A stretch of DNA of 64,000 bases from Cyclobacteriaceae bacterium (GTDB lineage Bacteria > Bacteroidota > Bacteroidia > Cytophagales > Cyclobacteriaceae), in contig JANQPQ010000050.1 of NCBI GenBank assembly GCA_028285445.1, positions 1-64,000 on the forward strand, written 5' to 3'. A program made the position numbers and the translations under genes. The notes beneath the pieces were generated by a model. That model did not search any database. It was not told the DNA's origin and saw only the letters and a list, made by a program, of their open reading frames with translations. Shown one piece after another: positions 9,470 through 17,356 of this stretch. Numbering within the stretch: position 1 is the stretch's first letter; each line of letters starts with the position of its first letter.

Positions 9470-10375
9470 CGATTCGCGGCGCCTCATCTTACCGGCGGGT
9501 ATGCCAAACATCATTTTGAAACGACGGCAGAAGTATGCGGTGTCTTTGTAACCTACTTCTTTACCAATATCTCTGATGCTTTTCTTGGTAGTTCTTAGGA
9601 GCTCTACTGCTCTCTCCATTCGTTGGTATTCAATGTAATCTTGTGGGTTGATTCCAGTTAGCATTTTGAAGTACTGACCAACATAATCTTCTGACACGTT
9701 GGCAACACCAGCCAATGTTTTGTTAGAAAGATCACTGCCAAGATTCTCCTTGATGTAGGCGAAAATATCTATCAGCCTAGGGTCTTTGAAATAGGTACTG
9801 TTGGTTGCAAGCTGTTCAACAAACAGTCTATTTTTGATTATATACCGAACTATCTCTACCACCAAATGTTCGGTCTTCAGCTTAATTACCCTATCCTTCC
9901 CTTCCAGATCCCCGGATTTTTCCTTTAGTATTGAATTAAGGATAGAAGTTATCTCGGGATCGTTGATGATAAAGGGTGGTATATCAAGAGAGGCGAAGAA
10001 ATTAACCGAATCAAAGACCTTAGCGTCGAATGACACATAGGTGAAGTCTTCATACTTCGGATCATCAGATTCAATGTTTATGTAACTTCGAAAATAGCTC
10101 TTTTTCTTCCCGGCGAACTCCTCATTGGTTAGTTCGGCCGCTGTGCCACTTCCATAGGTAATAGGAATCTGCCTTCCTCCTGGAAGGAAAAGTGCTTCAC
10201 CTTCCAGCACTGCTTTGTTGTCTTCCCCAAATCGAATTTCCCCACGGTTTAATACCAAGATTGTGTTCTCGATGTCATATGAGTTTTTGACCGAGACTGA
10301 TTGTAAAATATTGATATTACTGGCTTTAGTAAACCTAACACCTAAAGACTCAATTATTTTATTATAGTCTTCCAT
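9455..10375 (-). CDS. AraC family transcriptional regulator
   Basis: A 306-residue regulator. The C-terminal 100 residues carry the double helix-turn-helix of the AraC/XylS family: SNKTLAGVANVSEDYVGQYF, then IRDIGKEVGYKDTAYFCRRF. The N-terminal part has a cupin-like strand pattern (ILVLNRGEIRFGEDNKAV, EALFLPGGRQIPI) that would bind a ligand not identifiable here. It lies downstream of the acyl-CoA dehydrogenase on the same strand with a 143-base gap holding overlapping inverted repeats that may be its operator. Its target genes are unknown. Confidence 0.9.
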   Translation of the reverse strand: MEDYNKIIESLGVRFTKASNINILQSVSVKNSYDIENTILVLNRGEIRFGEDNKAVLEGEALFLPGGRQIPITYGSGTAAELTNEEFAGKKKSYFRSYINIESDDPKYEDFTYVSFDAKVFDSVNFFASLDIPPFIINDPEITSILNSILKEKSGDLEGKDRVIKLKTEHLVVEIVRYIIKNRLFVEQLATNSTYFKDPRLIDIFAYIKENLGSDLSNKTLAGVANVSEDYVGQYFKMLTGINPQDYIEYQRMERAVELLRTTKKSIRDIGKEVGYKDTAYFCRRFKMMFGIPAGKMRRRESLMNL

Positions 10376-10470
10376 TATTATCTATTTTCAATAATTGGGT
10401 ATGGGAAAAGGCACAAAATGCCCACTAGGGTTGGACAAATCTAATAAAATTATCGAATTATCAAAACAAT

Positions 10471-10506
10471 ATCCAAGAGATAATATCTTGGATTATATCA
10501 AGATAT
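10471..10506. promoter_or_regulatory. Overlapping inverted repeats between acyl-CoA dehydrogenase and AraC genes
   Basis: ATCCAAGA (10471-10478) pairs with TCTTGGAT (10486-10493), and ATATCTTG (10483-10490) pairs with CAAGATAT (10499-10506). The middle arm is shared, so the two hairpins or two operator dyads exclude each other. They lie about 100 bases upstream of the AraC start and just after the dehydrogenase stop. This could be an AraC operator or an A/T-rich terminator; the sequence does not decide. Confidence 0.4.
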
Positions 10507-10518
10507 GGTGTCCTTGGT

Positions 10519-11658
10519 TTATCTCAGGACTTCCCTCGAGATGACTATTTTCTGAATTTCTGAAGTGCCCTCGTAGATCTGCGTAATCTTGGCATCGCGC
10601 ATCAAACGCTCAACGTGGTACTCCTTCACGAAGCCGTATCCGCCATGCACCTGCACCGCTTCCACTGTCACGTCCATGGCGACTTGCGAAGCATAGACTT
10701 TGGCCATTGCTGCTTCCTTTGTGTAATCTTTCTTCGCGTCTTTAAGTGCGGCGGCTTGAAAGCACAACAATCTGGCGGCATCAATTTGCGTAGCCATGTC
10801 TGCTATTTTGAATTGAATTGCCTGGTGTTGGGAAATGGGTTTGCCAAAAGCTTTTCTCTCTTTGGAGTATTTCATGGCCAGTTCGTAAGCGCCACTGGCA
10901 ATTCCTAACGCTTGAGAGGCTATTCCAATGCGGCCACCGTTGAGGGTTTTCATGGCAAAATTAAAGCCTTCACCATCGTCACCAATTCTGTTTGCCTTTG
11001 GTACCTTAACGTCAGTAAACATCAGGCTATGGGTGTCAGATCCGCGAATTCCTAACTTATCTTCTTTCTTCCCTACTACAAACCCCTCCTGGTCTTTTTC
11101 AACTATAAGCGCATTAATTCCCTTGTGACGTTTTTCCGCATCAGTCTGTGCCATTACCAAATATATGCCCGCAGTTCTGCCATTGGTTATCCAGTTCTTG
11201 GTTCCATTTAGCAGATAGTGGTCTCCCTTGTCTTCGGCTGTTGTCCGTTGAGAGGTGGCGTCTGAGCCCGCTTCAGGCTCAGAAAGGCAGAAGGCACCTA
11301 TCTCTTGCCCTGTGGCCAACTTCGGCAAATATTTTTGCTTCTGTTCCTCATTGCCAAAATTTTCAATTCCCCAGCATACCAGGGAGTTGTTTACAGACAT
11401 AATTACTGAGCAAGAAGCGTCTACTTTCGAGATTTCCTCTATCGCCAGAACATAGGAAATGGTATCCATACCTCCTCCACCGTATTTTGGGTCTACCATC
11501 ATTCCGAGGAAGCCCAACTCACCCATCTTTTTGACTTGTTCTGCAGGAAACTCCTGATTGTTATCGCGCTCGATTACTCCTGGTAATAGCTCTGTTTGAG
11601 CAAATTCTCGGGCCGCATCGCGAACGGCTAACTGTTCTTCCGTTAGCTGAAAATTCAT
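10519..11658 (-). CDS. Acyl-CoA dehydrogenase
   Basis: FAD-dependent enzyme of fatty-acid or branched-chain acyl-CoA beta-oxidation, introducing the alpha-beta double bond. The 379-residue length fits. Motifs visible are AFCLSEPEAGSDA (acyl-CoA dehydrogenase signature 1), TKNWITNG, the FAD-binding SKERKAFGKPISQHQAIQF, QVHGGYGFVKEYHVERLMRDAKITQIYEGTSEIQ with the catalytic Glu in YEGTSE. The position of that Glu suggests a short-chain type (butyryl-CoA-like), but substrate is not certain. A GC-rich 6-bp hairpin lies just upstream of its start. Confidence 0.95.
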   Translation of the reverse strand: MNFQLTEEQLAVRDAAREFAQTELLPGVIERDNNQEFPAEQVKKMGELGFLGMMVDPKYGGGGMDTISYVLAIEEISKVDASCSVIMSVNNSLVCWGIENFGNEEQKQKYLPKLATGQEIGAFCLSEPEAGSDATSQRTTAEDKGDHYLLNGTKNWITNGRTAGIYLVMAQTDAEKRHKGINALIVEKDQEGFVVGKKEDKLGIRGSDTHSLMFTDVKVPKANRIGDDGEGFNFAMKTLNGGRIGIASQALGIASGAYELAMKYSKERKAFGKPISQHQAIQFKIADMATQIDAARLLCFQAAALKDAKKDYTKEAAMAKVYASQVAMDVTVEAVQVHGGYGFVKEYHVERLMRDAKITQIYEGTSEIQKIVISREVLR

Positions 11659-11677
11659 TAATGGTCAGGTTATGAAG

Positions 11678-11693
11678 GGGGCCGAGTGGCCCC
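11678..11693. other. GC-rich hairpin in the leader of the acyl-CoA dehydrogenase gene
   Basis: GGGGCC (11678-11683) and GGCCCC (11688-11693) form a 6-bp stem with a GAGT loop, 20 bases upstream of the dehydrogenase ATG and 27 bases after the metallopeptidase stop. It has no T-run, so it is not a standard intrinsic terminator. Confidence 0.35.
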
Positions 11694-11719
11694 GTAAAAC
11701 GTTATATGAGAATGCGAAT

Positions 11720-12412
11720 TTAATCTCTATTTCCAAGGAATACCATTATCCAATATAATAATGTAACCAAGGATCCAACCGCCGCAACCACATAGGTTAG
11801 TGCTGCCCATTTAAGCGCATCTTTCGCCATTTCATGTTCCTGGCTTGTTACTATCCCTCTGTCTGTAACCCATTGCAGTGCCCTTTTGCTAGCATCAAAT
11901 TCTACCGGCAAAGTAATAAAGGCGAAAAGTGTAAAGATGGCATAACAGCCAATAATTACCGGCAGAGCCAAATTCATAGGAACTACTGATGAGAAGAAAA
12001 AGGCACCAAAAAACATGGCGATAAAGATAAAGTTGATAATCCTTGCACTTGCATTTTGAATGGGCACCATGGCTGATCTCATTTCTAACATACTATATGC
12101 CGTGGCATGCTGAACAGCATGGCCACATTCATGGGCCGCTACAGCGGCAGCTGCCGCATGCCTACCGTGATAAACCTCTTCACTCAAATTCACGGTTTTA
12201 GTGGCTGGGTTATAGTGGTCTGTTAGCTGTCCTGGAGTTGCTGTTACCTTAACGTCGTGAATGCCATGATCTCTCAACATCGCTTCTGCAATCTCTCTTC
12301 CAGACAAATTCGACCGTAGTGCTGTCTGAGAGTACCTCCTGAATTTTCCTTTGAGCCTATTGCTTACTGCAAAGCTTATAATCGCAAAAACAACAATAAT
12401 TACTAATAGCAT
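11720..12412 (-). CDS. YugP-type neutral zinc metallopeptidase
   Basis: A 230-residue membrane zinc peptidase of the YugP / Zn_peptidase_2 family. An N-terminal helix (LLVIIVVFAIISFAV) is followed by a soluble region with the metal motif AAHECGHAVQHA (HExxH variant HECGH) and then two or three membrane helices (FIFIAMFFGAFFFSSVV, LPVIIGCYAIFTLFAFITL, VVAAVGSLVTLLYWIMVFLG). The NLSEEVYHGRHAAAAAVAAHE run is characteristic. Substrates are unknown. It follows rfaE2 by 8 bases on the same strand and probably ends the pan-flippase-rfaE2 operon. Confidence 0.9.
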   Translation of the reverse strand: MLLVIIVVFAIISFAVSNRLKGKFRRYSQTALRSNLSGREIAEAMLRDHGIHDVKVTATPGQLTDHYNPATKTVNLSEEVYHGRHAAAAAVAAHECGHAVQHATAYSMLEMRSAMVPIQNASARIINFIFIAMFFGAFFFSSVVPMNLALPVIIGCYAIFTLFAFITLPVEFDASKRALQWVTDRGIVTSQEHEMAKDALKWAALTYVVAAVGSLVTLLYWIMVFLGNRD

Positions 12413-12420
12413 ATTCTTAT

Positions 12421-12933
12421 CTAATTATTTGTTCTTATAATCTTATCTATAATAGTAGAAGTCGAAAATCCCTTGACAAGTTCAACGGTTTTAACTTCCC
12501 CTCCGTTTTCTCTTACAATATCTGATCCAACGATATATTTTGGGTCCTTTTGGTCTGTTATACCTGCCAAATAGTCATTTCCCTTTACAAGAACGTCAGG
12601 TTGTACTGCAGAAATTACATCAATTGGCGTTTGTCCTGAAAAGAGGGTAACGGCATCAACAAATTGCAGAGAAGCTAAAATCAGCAATCTCGAGTGTTCA
12701 TCATTTATTGGCCTCTCCGGTCCCTTCAGATTCTTTACCGATTCATCGCTATTGGCGGCAACTATCAATACATCCCCCAGGGCCCTTGACTTTTCCAGGT
12801 AATCCACATGCCCTCGATGCAAAATATCAAAGCAGCCATTGGTAAAAACAACCTTCAACCCCTTTTGTTTCCAGTCGCTAACCTGGGCTATAATTGAGTC
12901 TATATCATGAATTTTGTTGCTCGTTTTCACCAT
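12421..12933 (-). CDS. rfaE2: D-glycero-beta-D-manno-heptose 1-phosphate adenylyltransferase
   Basis: Adds AMP to heptose-1-phosphate to make ADP-heptose for the lipopolysaccharide core. The 170-residue stand-alone nucleotidyltransferase corresponds to the C-terminal half of E. coli HldE. Visible motifs are FTNGCFDILHRGHVDYL (HxGH), the ANSDESVKNLKGPERPI segment, and VKGFSTSTIIDKI in place of ISTTxI. The kinase half is not in this window, so heptose kinase must be encoded elsewhere. Its ATG lies 29 bases inside the end of the flippase-like gene, showing translational coupling. Confidence 0.94.
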   Translation of the reverse strand: MVKTSNKIHDIDSIIAQVSDWKQKGLKVVFTNGCFDILHRGHVDYLEKSRALGDVLIVAANSDESVKNLKGPERPINDEHSRLLILASLQFVDAVTLFSGQTPIDVISAVQPDVLVKGNDYLAGITDQKDPKYIVGSDIVRENGGEVKTVELVKGFSTSTIIDKIIRTNN

Positions 12934-13945
12934 TTTCTACCGGCCTTATAAACTGACTCCATATCAGTGAGATAGCACCAAAGATAATGAAAATGAGAGT
13001 TTGCCAGCCATGAAATATAATGGTAAACGCTGTGGCTTTGTCCTCTACTATTCCATATAATGTTACTAACCCGGCTGGAACAAGAACATGGTAACTGCCG
13101 GTACCTCCTGGCAATGGCATGGCCATGGCAATACCTCCAATGGCAAATATTGTAAGAGTCCCCAGCATGCCCACGGTAGAAGTTTCCGTAAATGCCAACA
13201 GGATAAAGTAGCTAACAAAGTAGTACATCACCCAGATCGAAACTGAATGGATGAGGAAGAGAGTATTTTTTTCAAGTCGAAAAACTACCAGCAAGCCTTG
13301 TCGCACACCTTTCAAAACCTCGATGACCTTTTTCGCGAGGTTTTGAAGCCAGTCCAGTTTAAGAAAGTATATGAGCAAAACTGCGACTACAATCAATATC
13401 ACAACCACTATAAATACAAATAAGACAGGGCTTGGGCCATCACTTTCTCCCCCCGAGAAATCCAGAGAGTTAAAGAAATCAATAAGGCTTCCGAATTCCA
13501 CCAGGAAGGCAATTCCAATGAACAATAGCAGGAAGATTACGTCAACTGCCCTCTCCGCTATTACGGTTCCAAATGACTTATCAAAGGGAATTTTATCAAG
13601 CCTATGAATGGTATAGCACCGAGACACCTCACCTCCTCTTGGTATTATTAGGTTGATAAAGTAGCCTATCATTACAGCGACAAAACTGTTTCTGAGATTG
13701 GTAGTATAACCCAGGGGAGATAGCAGTAACTTCCATCTTTCGGCACGCACTACACTGCTTAAAACCAGCAGGGCGGCGGCCAGAATAAGATAGGTCTTGT
13801 CAGCAGTGCCCCAAACATTCAGGATGAAATCTGCCTTGCTCTCATTTCCGGTAGTTTCGATGTTATCCAGAGACACCCATACCAGTGTCGTCATCACTCC
13901 GAAGATCAGTACGTATTTTAAAGCTGTTTTGAGAACTTTCCCCAC
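12905..13945 (-). CDS. Flippase-like integral membrane protein (lysylphosphatidylglycerol synthase TM family)
   Basis: A 346-residue protein with about eight membrane helices, of the LPG_synthase_TM / UPF0104 family. It has the typical ERWKLLLSPLGY and GYFINLIIPRGGEVSRCYTIHR segments, and AMPLPGGTGSYHVLVPAGLV. It lacks the soluble aminoacyl-transferase domain of MprF, so only a lipid-moving or unknown membrane role can be suggested. The start is GTG at 13945, in a TAGTG overlap with the panD stop. This gene lies between panD and rfaE2; together with rfaE2 it suggests envelope lipid or polysaccharide work. Confidence 0.88.
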   Translation of the reverse strand: MGKVLKTALKYVLIFGVMTTLVWVSLDNIETTGNESKADFILNVWGTADKTYLILAAALLVLSSVVRAERWKLLLSPLGYTTNLRNSFVAVMIGYFINLIIPRGGEVSRCYTIHRLDKIPFDKSFGTVIAERAVDVIFLLLFIGIAFLVEFGSLIDFFNSLDFSGGESDGPSPVLFVFIVVVILIVVAVLLIYFLKLDWLQNLAKKVIEVLKGVRQGLLVVFRLEKNTLFLIHSVSIWVMYYFVSYFILLAFTETSTVGMLGTLTIFAIGGIAMAMPLPGGTGSYHVLVPAGLVTLYGIVEDKATAFTIIFHGWQTLIFIIFGAISLIWSQFIRPVENGENEQQNS

Positions 13946-14292
13946 TACGCTAATAAATTATCGGTGTTAGGAAAAACAACTTTTGGCTCATAACCTCTGG
14001 CTTCATCTTGGTTCATGCTGGCGTAGCTGATAACTATCACAATATCTCCAACCTGCGCCTTTCGGGCAGCTGGGCCGTTTAAGCAAACCATACCACTACC
14101 TCTGTCTCCTTTTATCACGTAGGTCTCTAGTCTCTCGCCGTTATTGATGTTTACAATTTGCACTTTTTCATTCTCTATGATATTGGCTGCGTCCATCAGA
14201 TCCTCGTCAATCGTAATGCTTCCTACATAGTGCAATTCCGCTTGGGTAATCTTAACTCTATGAATTTTCGACTTTAATACTTCTATCAACAT
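13945..14292 (-). CDS. panD: Aspartate 1-decarboxylase
   Basis: Pyruvoyl enzyme making beta-alanine for pantothenate. Starting at the ATG at 14292 (115 residues) puts Gly24-Ser25 (HYVGSIT) exactly at the canonical self-cleavage site and Tyr58 in the canonical place; an upstream ATG at 14316 would add eight residues and misplace them. Ser25 becomes the pyruvoyl group after cleavage. The start lies 35 bases inside the end of panC, and the stop overlaps the next gene's GTG, so panC, panD and the flippase gene form a coupled unit. Confidence 0.97.
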   Translation of the reverse strand: MLIEVLKSKIHRVKITQAELHYVGSITIDEDLMDAANIIENEKVQIVNINNGERLETYVIKGDRGSGMVCLNGPAARKAQVGDIVIVISYASMNQDEARGYEPKVVFPNTDNLLA

Positions 14293-15136
14293 TTCCTTCC
14301 AGTAAAATATTATCAATAAGCCTTACACCTCCAATATATGCTGAAATACAAACAGCATAATTATGCCCGTGCTCTATCTCACTAACCACCTGCCAGGTAT
14401 CAAGGTTCACAACCTCCAGGTATTCCAGGTCTATGGCCGGCAGTGAATCCAGAAAAGCCTGCGCTTCCAGCTTCAGACCACCCTCGGTACCGGCAGTAAC
14501 CGCACCCTGGACTAATTGTAGCGCTCTAAATAATCCGGTAGCTGTCTCAATTTGCTCTGGGCTTAACCTCCTGTTTCTCGAAGACATCGCCAAACCATTG
14601 GCTTCCCGAACAGTTGGCACTGCAACAATTTCCACATCCATATTAAGATCATTAACCATCTCTCGGATAATTACATACTGCTGCAGGTCTTTTTGTCCAA
14701 AAAGTGCTTTCTCAGGCTGAATAATGTTTAGGAGTTTGGAAACCACAAGTCCAACTCCGCCAAAATGACCTGGCCTGAATTCACCTTCCATGGTGTTTGA
14801 TAGCTTTCCAAAATTGAACTTTGTATGGCCACCACCGGCGTACATCTCCTCACTACTCGGACAAAAGCTTACTTCGCAACCCAGGCTTCGAAGCTGCTCT
14901 AAATCGTTATCCATATCACGAGGATAATTCTTTAGATCTTCTTCATTGTTGAATTGCGTAGGGTTTACGAAGATTGAGCAAACCACGACGTCACAGAGTT
15001 GCCCGGCCTCACTAATCAGCTTAAAATGCCCTTCATGAAGTGCTCCCATTGTGGGAACTAAACCAATGGTCTTGCCTTCAGTTCGTACCTGGTTCAAGTA
15101 CTCCCGAATTGCTTCAATCTCCTTAAAAATCTTCAT
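14258..15136 (-). CDS. panC: Pantothenate synthetase
   Basis: Joins pantoate and beta-alanine with ATP to make pantothenate, the coenzyme A precursor. At 292 residues the length is normal. Motifs are [16 protein letters not shown] (HIGH-like HEGH), [31 protein letters not shown] and the [13 protein letters not shown] loop near residue 180 (KMSKS-like). The gene heads a minus-strand operon with panD immediately downstream, so both final substrates are coproduced. Transcription likely starts at the TAnnTTTG element 15168-15175. Confidence 0.97.
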   Translation of the reverse strand: MKIFKEIEAIREYLNQVRTEGKTIGLVPTMGALHEGHFKLISEAGQLCDVVVCSIFVNPTQFNNEEDLKNYPRDMDNDLEQLRSLGCEVSFCPSSEEMYAGGGHTKFNFGKLSNTMEGEFRPGHFGGVGLVVSKLLNIIQPEKALFGQKDLQQYVIIREMVNDLNMDVEIVAVPTVREANGLAMSSRNRRLSPEQIETATGLFRALQLVQGAVTAGTEGGLKLEAQAFLDSLPAIDLEYLEVVNLDTWQVVSEIEHGHNYAVCISAYIGGVRLIDNILLEGNVDRSIKVENS

Positions 15137-15144
15137 CTGGTGCT

Positions 15145-15163
15145 CTCAAAAGCCCTTTTTGAG
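15145..15163. other. Hairpin in the panC leader
   Basis: CTCAAAA (15145-15151) pairs with TTTTGAG (15157-15163) around a 5-base loop. If the adjacent -7 element is used, this hairpin would be at the very 5' end of the panC message. Confidence 0.3.
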
Positions 15164-15167
15164 GCAG

Positions 15168-15175
15168 CAAAAATA
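15168..15175 (-). promoter_or_regulatory. Putative -7 element for panC
   Basis: Reads TATTTTTG on the minus strand, matching TAnnTTTG, 32 bases before the panC ATG. No good -33 match at 19-21 bases. Confidence 0.35.
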
Positions 15176-15196
15176 CCCTTTTAAATGCTAATATGT

Positions 15197-15228
15197 ATTG
15201 ATGGACCTTGAAATTTTTTGTACCTTTG
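15197..15228 (+). promoter_or_regulatory. Putative Bacteroidota promoter for the GT5-like gene
   Basis: ATTG (15197-15200), 20 bases, then TACCTTTG (15221-15228), matching TTTG-N19/20-TAnnTTTG. It lies 37 bases before the ATG at 15266 and is back to back with the panC element. Confidence 0.5.
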
Positions 15229-15265
15229 TCCTCATTTTCAATAAATAAATCAAACCTATACCGAT

Positions 15266-16078
15266 ATGTCAAACATACGTATTCTCTATGTAGCAAGCGA
15301 AATCAACCCCTTCCTTCAAACCACAGAAGTGGCTGATTTTGTACGGAAGCTTCCCCAAGCTATGCAGGAGAGAGGAATGGAGATCAGGATTCTTGTGCCG
15401 AGGTTTGGGCTTATTAATGAACGCAAAAACAGGCTGCATGAGGTTGTAAGATTATCAGGAATAAATATTGCCGTTGGCGAAGAAGAGAAACCACTTATTA
15501 TTAAGGTGGCCTCCATCCCCAACGCAAAACTGCAGGTATACTTTATTGACAACGAAGATTACTTCCAGAGAAAATCAGTATTTCACGATAAGGAGAATAA
15601 ATTTTATGGCGACAACGACGAGAGAGCCATATTCTTCTGCAAAGGAGTAATCGAAACCGTTAGGAAGCTGGGTTGGGCACCAGATATCGTTCACTGCAAC
15701 GACTGGATGACGAGTTTGATTCCGTTGTACCTGAAAACTACATACAAAAACGATCCACTTTTTAATAATACGAAGACTGTATTCACCGTTTACAACAATA
15801 AGTTCTCACATAAATTTGATGGTGATCTAATTGAGAAAGTGAAGATGATGGACATTGAAGATGGCATGTTAGATAACCTGAAGTCAGCTGACTTTGAAGG
15901 ATTTGTGAAACTTGGAATGGAATATGCAGATGCTGTAATTTCTGCTGGCGAGGAAGTAAACAAGAGCATTAATGGCCTGTTTGAAGTACTTGCACAAGAG
16001 AAGAAAGTTGAAACAATAGAGAAAGACGAAGATTTTACAGATTCGTATTATAACCTTTATAATGAACTTGTTGGGTAG
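15266..16078 (+). CDS. Truncated glycogen/starch synthase-like protein (GT5 N-terminal domain only)
   Basis: A 270-residue protein that aligns by eye to the N-terminal Rossmann half of glycogen synthase: RILYVASEINPFLQ, LPQAMQERGMEIRILVPRFG, YFQRKSVF, WAPDIVHCNDWMTSLIPLYL, TVFTVYNN. Full GlgA is about 480 residues; the C-terminal half with the nucleotide-sugar site is missing, and the ADP-glucose motif KTGGL reads QTTEV. It is therefore probably not a working glycosyltransferase. From memory such short forms next to panC are common in Bacteroidota, so this is a conserved protein, not a decayed gene. The next gene starts inside its end. Confidence 0.85.
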   Translation: MSNIRILYVASEINPFLQTTEVADFVRKLPQAMQERGMEIRILVPRFGLINERKNRLHEVVRLSGINIAVGEEEKPLIIKVASIPNAKLQVYFIDNEDYFQRKSVFHDKENKFYGDNDERAIFFCKGVIETVRKLGWAPDIVHCNDWMTSLIPLYLKTTYKNDPLFNNTKTVFTVYNNKFSHKFDGDLIEKVKMMDIEDGMLDNLKSADFEGFVKLGMEYADAVISAGEEVNKSINGLFEVLAQEKKVETIEKDEDFTDSYYNLYNELVG

Positions 16079-17351
16079 AAGCGTCGGGCTCGCTTTAGCA
16101 GGAGCCCTTCTTTTTTTTGCATGTGAGGATCCTAGCGAAATTGGTGAAGAGCTTGGGAGCAACAGAGATAAACTTGGCGTCCAGTTCGCAGAGATTATAG
16201 TCCCAACTACAAACGTACTTCTAGATTCAGTTATAACTACCAGCAGGGATACGCCCCTTGGCGATTTTTCCTCAGACGTAAGCATGCTTACCGGAGGTTA
16301 TGACGATCCCTTTACAGGTAGAATTGATGCGGTCACTTTCACAAAACTGTTTGTGAGCGATACTTCATCAAATCTTGAGGCTGGCGATCAGTTTGATTCG
16401 CTTATTCTTGACATGGGCATAAACTATACCTATGGAATAGACACATTAGGGCCACACAAGCTTAGGGTATACCAACTAGCCGATACCATAACCAGCCTTG
16501 TTGGTACCGAGGTACTTGAATACTTTAATGACAGCGCTGAGCCGCTGCTTAGACAAATTGGTGAAGCAGACTTTGCCGACAGTACCGGCAGACTAACCAT
16601 GAAGCTCGACACCCAGTTTGGGGAAGAGCTCCTGGCAGAGATGCTTGCTAATAGCATCCATCAGGACAATGCATTGCTAAATCCTTTTATTAAGGGATTT
16701 GCATTTATGGGAGATCCGGCGCAACAGTTGATTGTCGGCTTCGAGAACAACGATAACACTGGATTAACGATTTATTATAGTCAGCCCGGTGATACTGAAG
16801 CCTCCTCCTTTAAATTCAATCTCGGTAGCCTTCGGTATAATCAGATTTTGGGCAACCGTATAGGCACTAGTTTGGAAGGGATTACAGAACCCTACACCAG
16901 CTTCGATCCGGGAGACGGCTTTATTTATAGCCAGGAGGCAATAGGTATTGTGCCAGTTATGGATTTCTCCTTCCTAACCTCTTTAAGCGATACAATATCT
17001 AATGTCTTCGCTGTTAGTAGTCAACTGCTGATTGAAGGTTTGGAAGTTTCTGAAGGAAGATTGGCACCTCCAAGTAATATATATTTTCTGCTTACTGACG
17101 ATACCAATCGGCCAATAGAAGTCGCTTCCGGGCTTTTACTGTTTAATGAAGAAACAAACGGATACGCTCTGGATGTTACCACTTTCGTGCAAGAAATATT
17201 AAGGGGTAGAGAAGATCGCACTAAAATAATGATATTCTCTAACCAAACGGAGGAGTTTCCCCGTATCAACCCAAGAAGGTCTCTGCTAAACCGGTTTATC
17301 ATCCCTTCAGAAAATATTAAGATGAGGATGTTTTACTCTAACCCTAATTAA
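16062..17351 (+). CDS. DUF4270 family lipoprotein
   Basis: A 429-residue exported lipoprotein. The signal peptide ends in the lipobox FFAC (MNLLGRSVGLALAGALLFFAC) followed by EDPSEIGEELG, a common beginning in DUF4270. The rest is beta-rich, with SMLTGGYDDPFTGRIDAVTFTKLF. The ATG is 17 bases inside the preceding gene, giving a coupled start. The order panC / GT5-like / DUF4270 / glmS recurs in Cytophagales as I recall, suggesting an envelope glycan link, but the function is unknown. Confidence 0.85.
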   Translation: MNLLGRSVGLALAGALLFFACEDPSEIGEELGSNRDKLGVQFAEIIVPTTNVLLDSVITTSRDTPLGDFSSDVSMLTGGYDDPFTGRIDAVTFTKLFVSDTSSNLEAGDQFDSLILDMGINYTYGIDTLGPHKLRVYQLADTITSLVGTEVLEYFNDSAEPLLRQIGEADFADSTGRLTMKLDTQFGEELLAEMLANSIHQDNALLNPFIKGFAFMGDPAQQLIVGFENNDNTGLTIYYSQPGDTEASSFKFNLGSLRYNQILGNRIGTSLEGITEPYTSFDPGDGFIYSQEAIGIVPVMDFSFLTSLSDTISNVFAVSSQLLIEGLEVSEGRLAPPSNIYFLLTDDTNRPIEVASGLLLFNEETNGYALDVTTFVQEILRGREDRTKIMIFSNQTEEFPRINPRRSLLNRFIIPSENIKMRMFYSNPN

Positions 17352-17356
17352 ATCTT

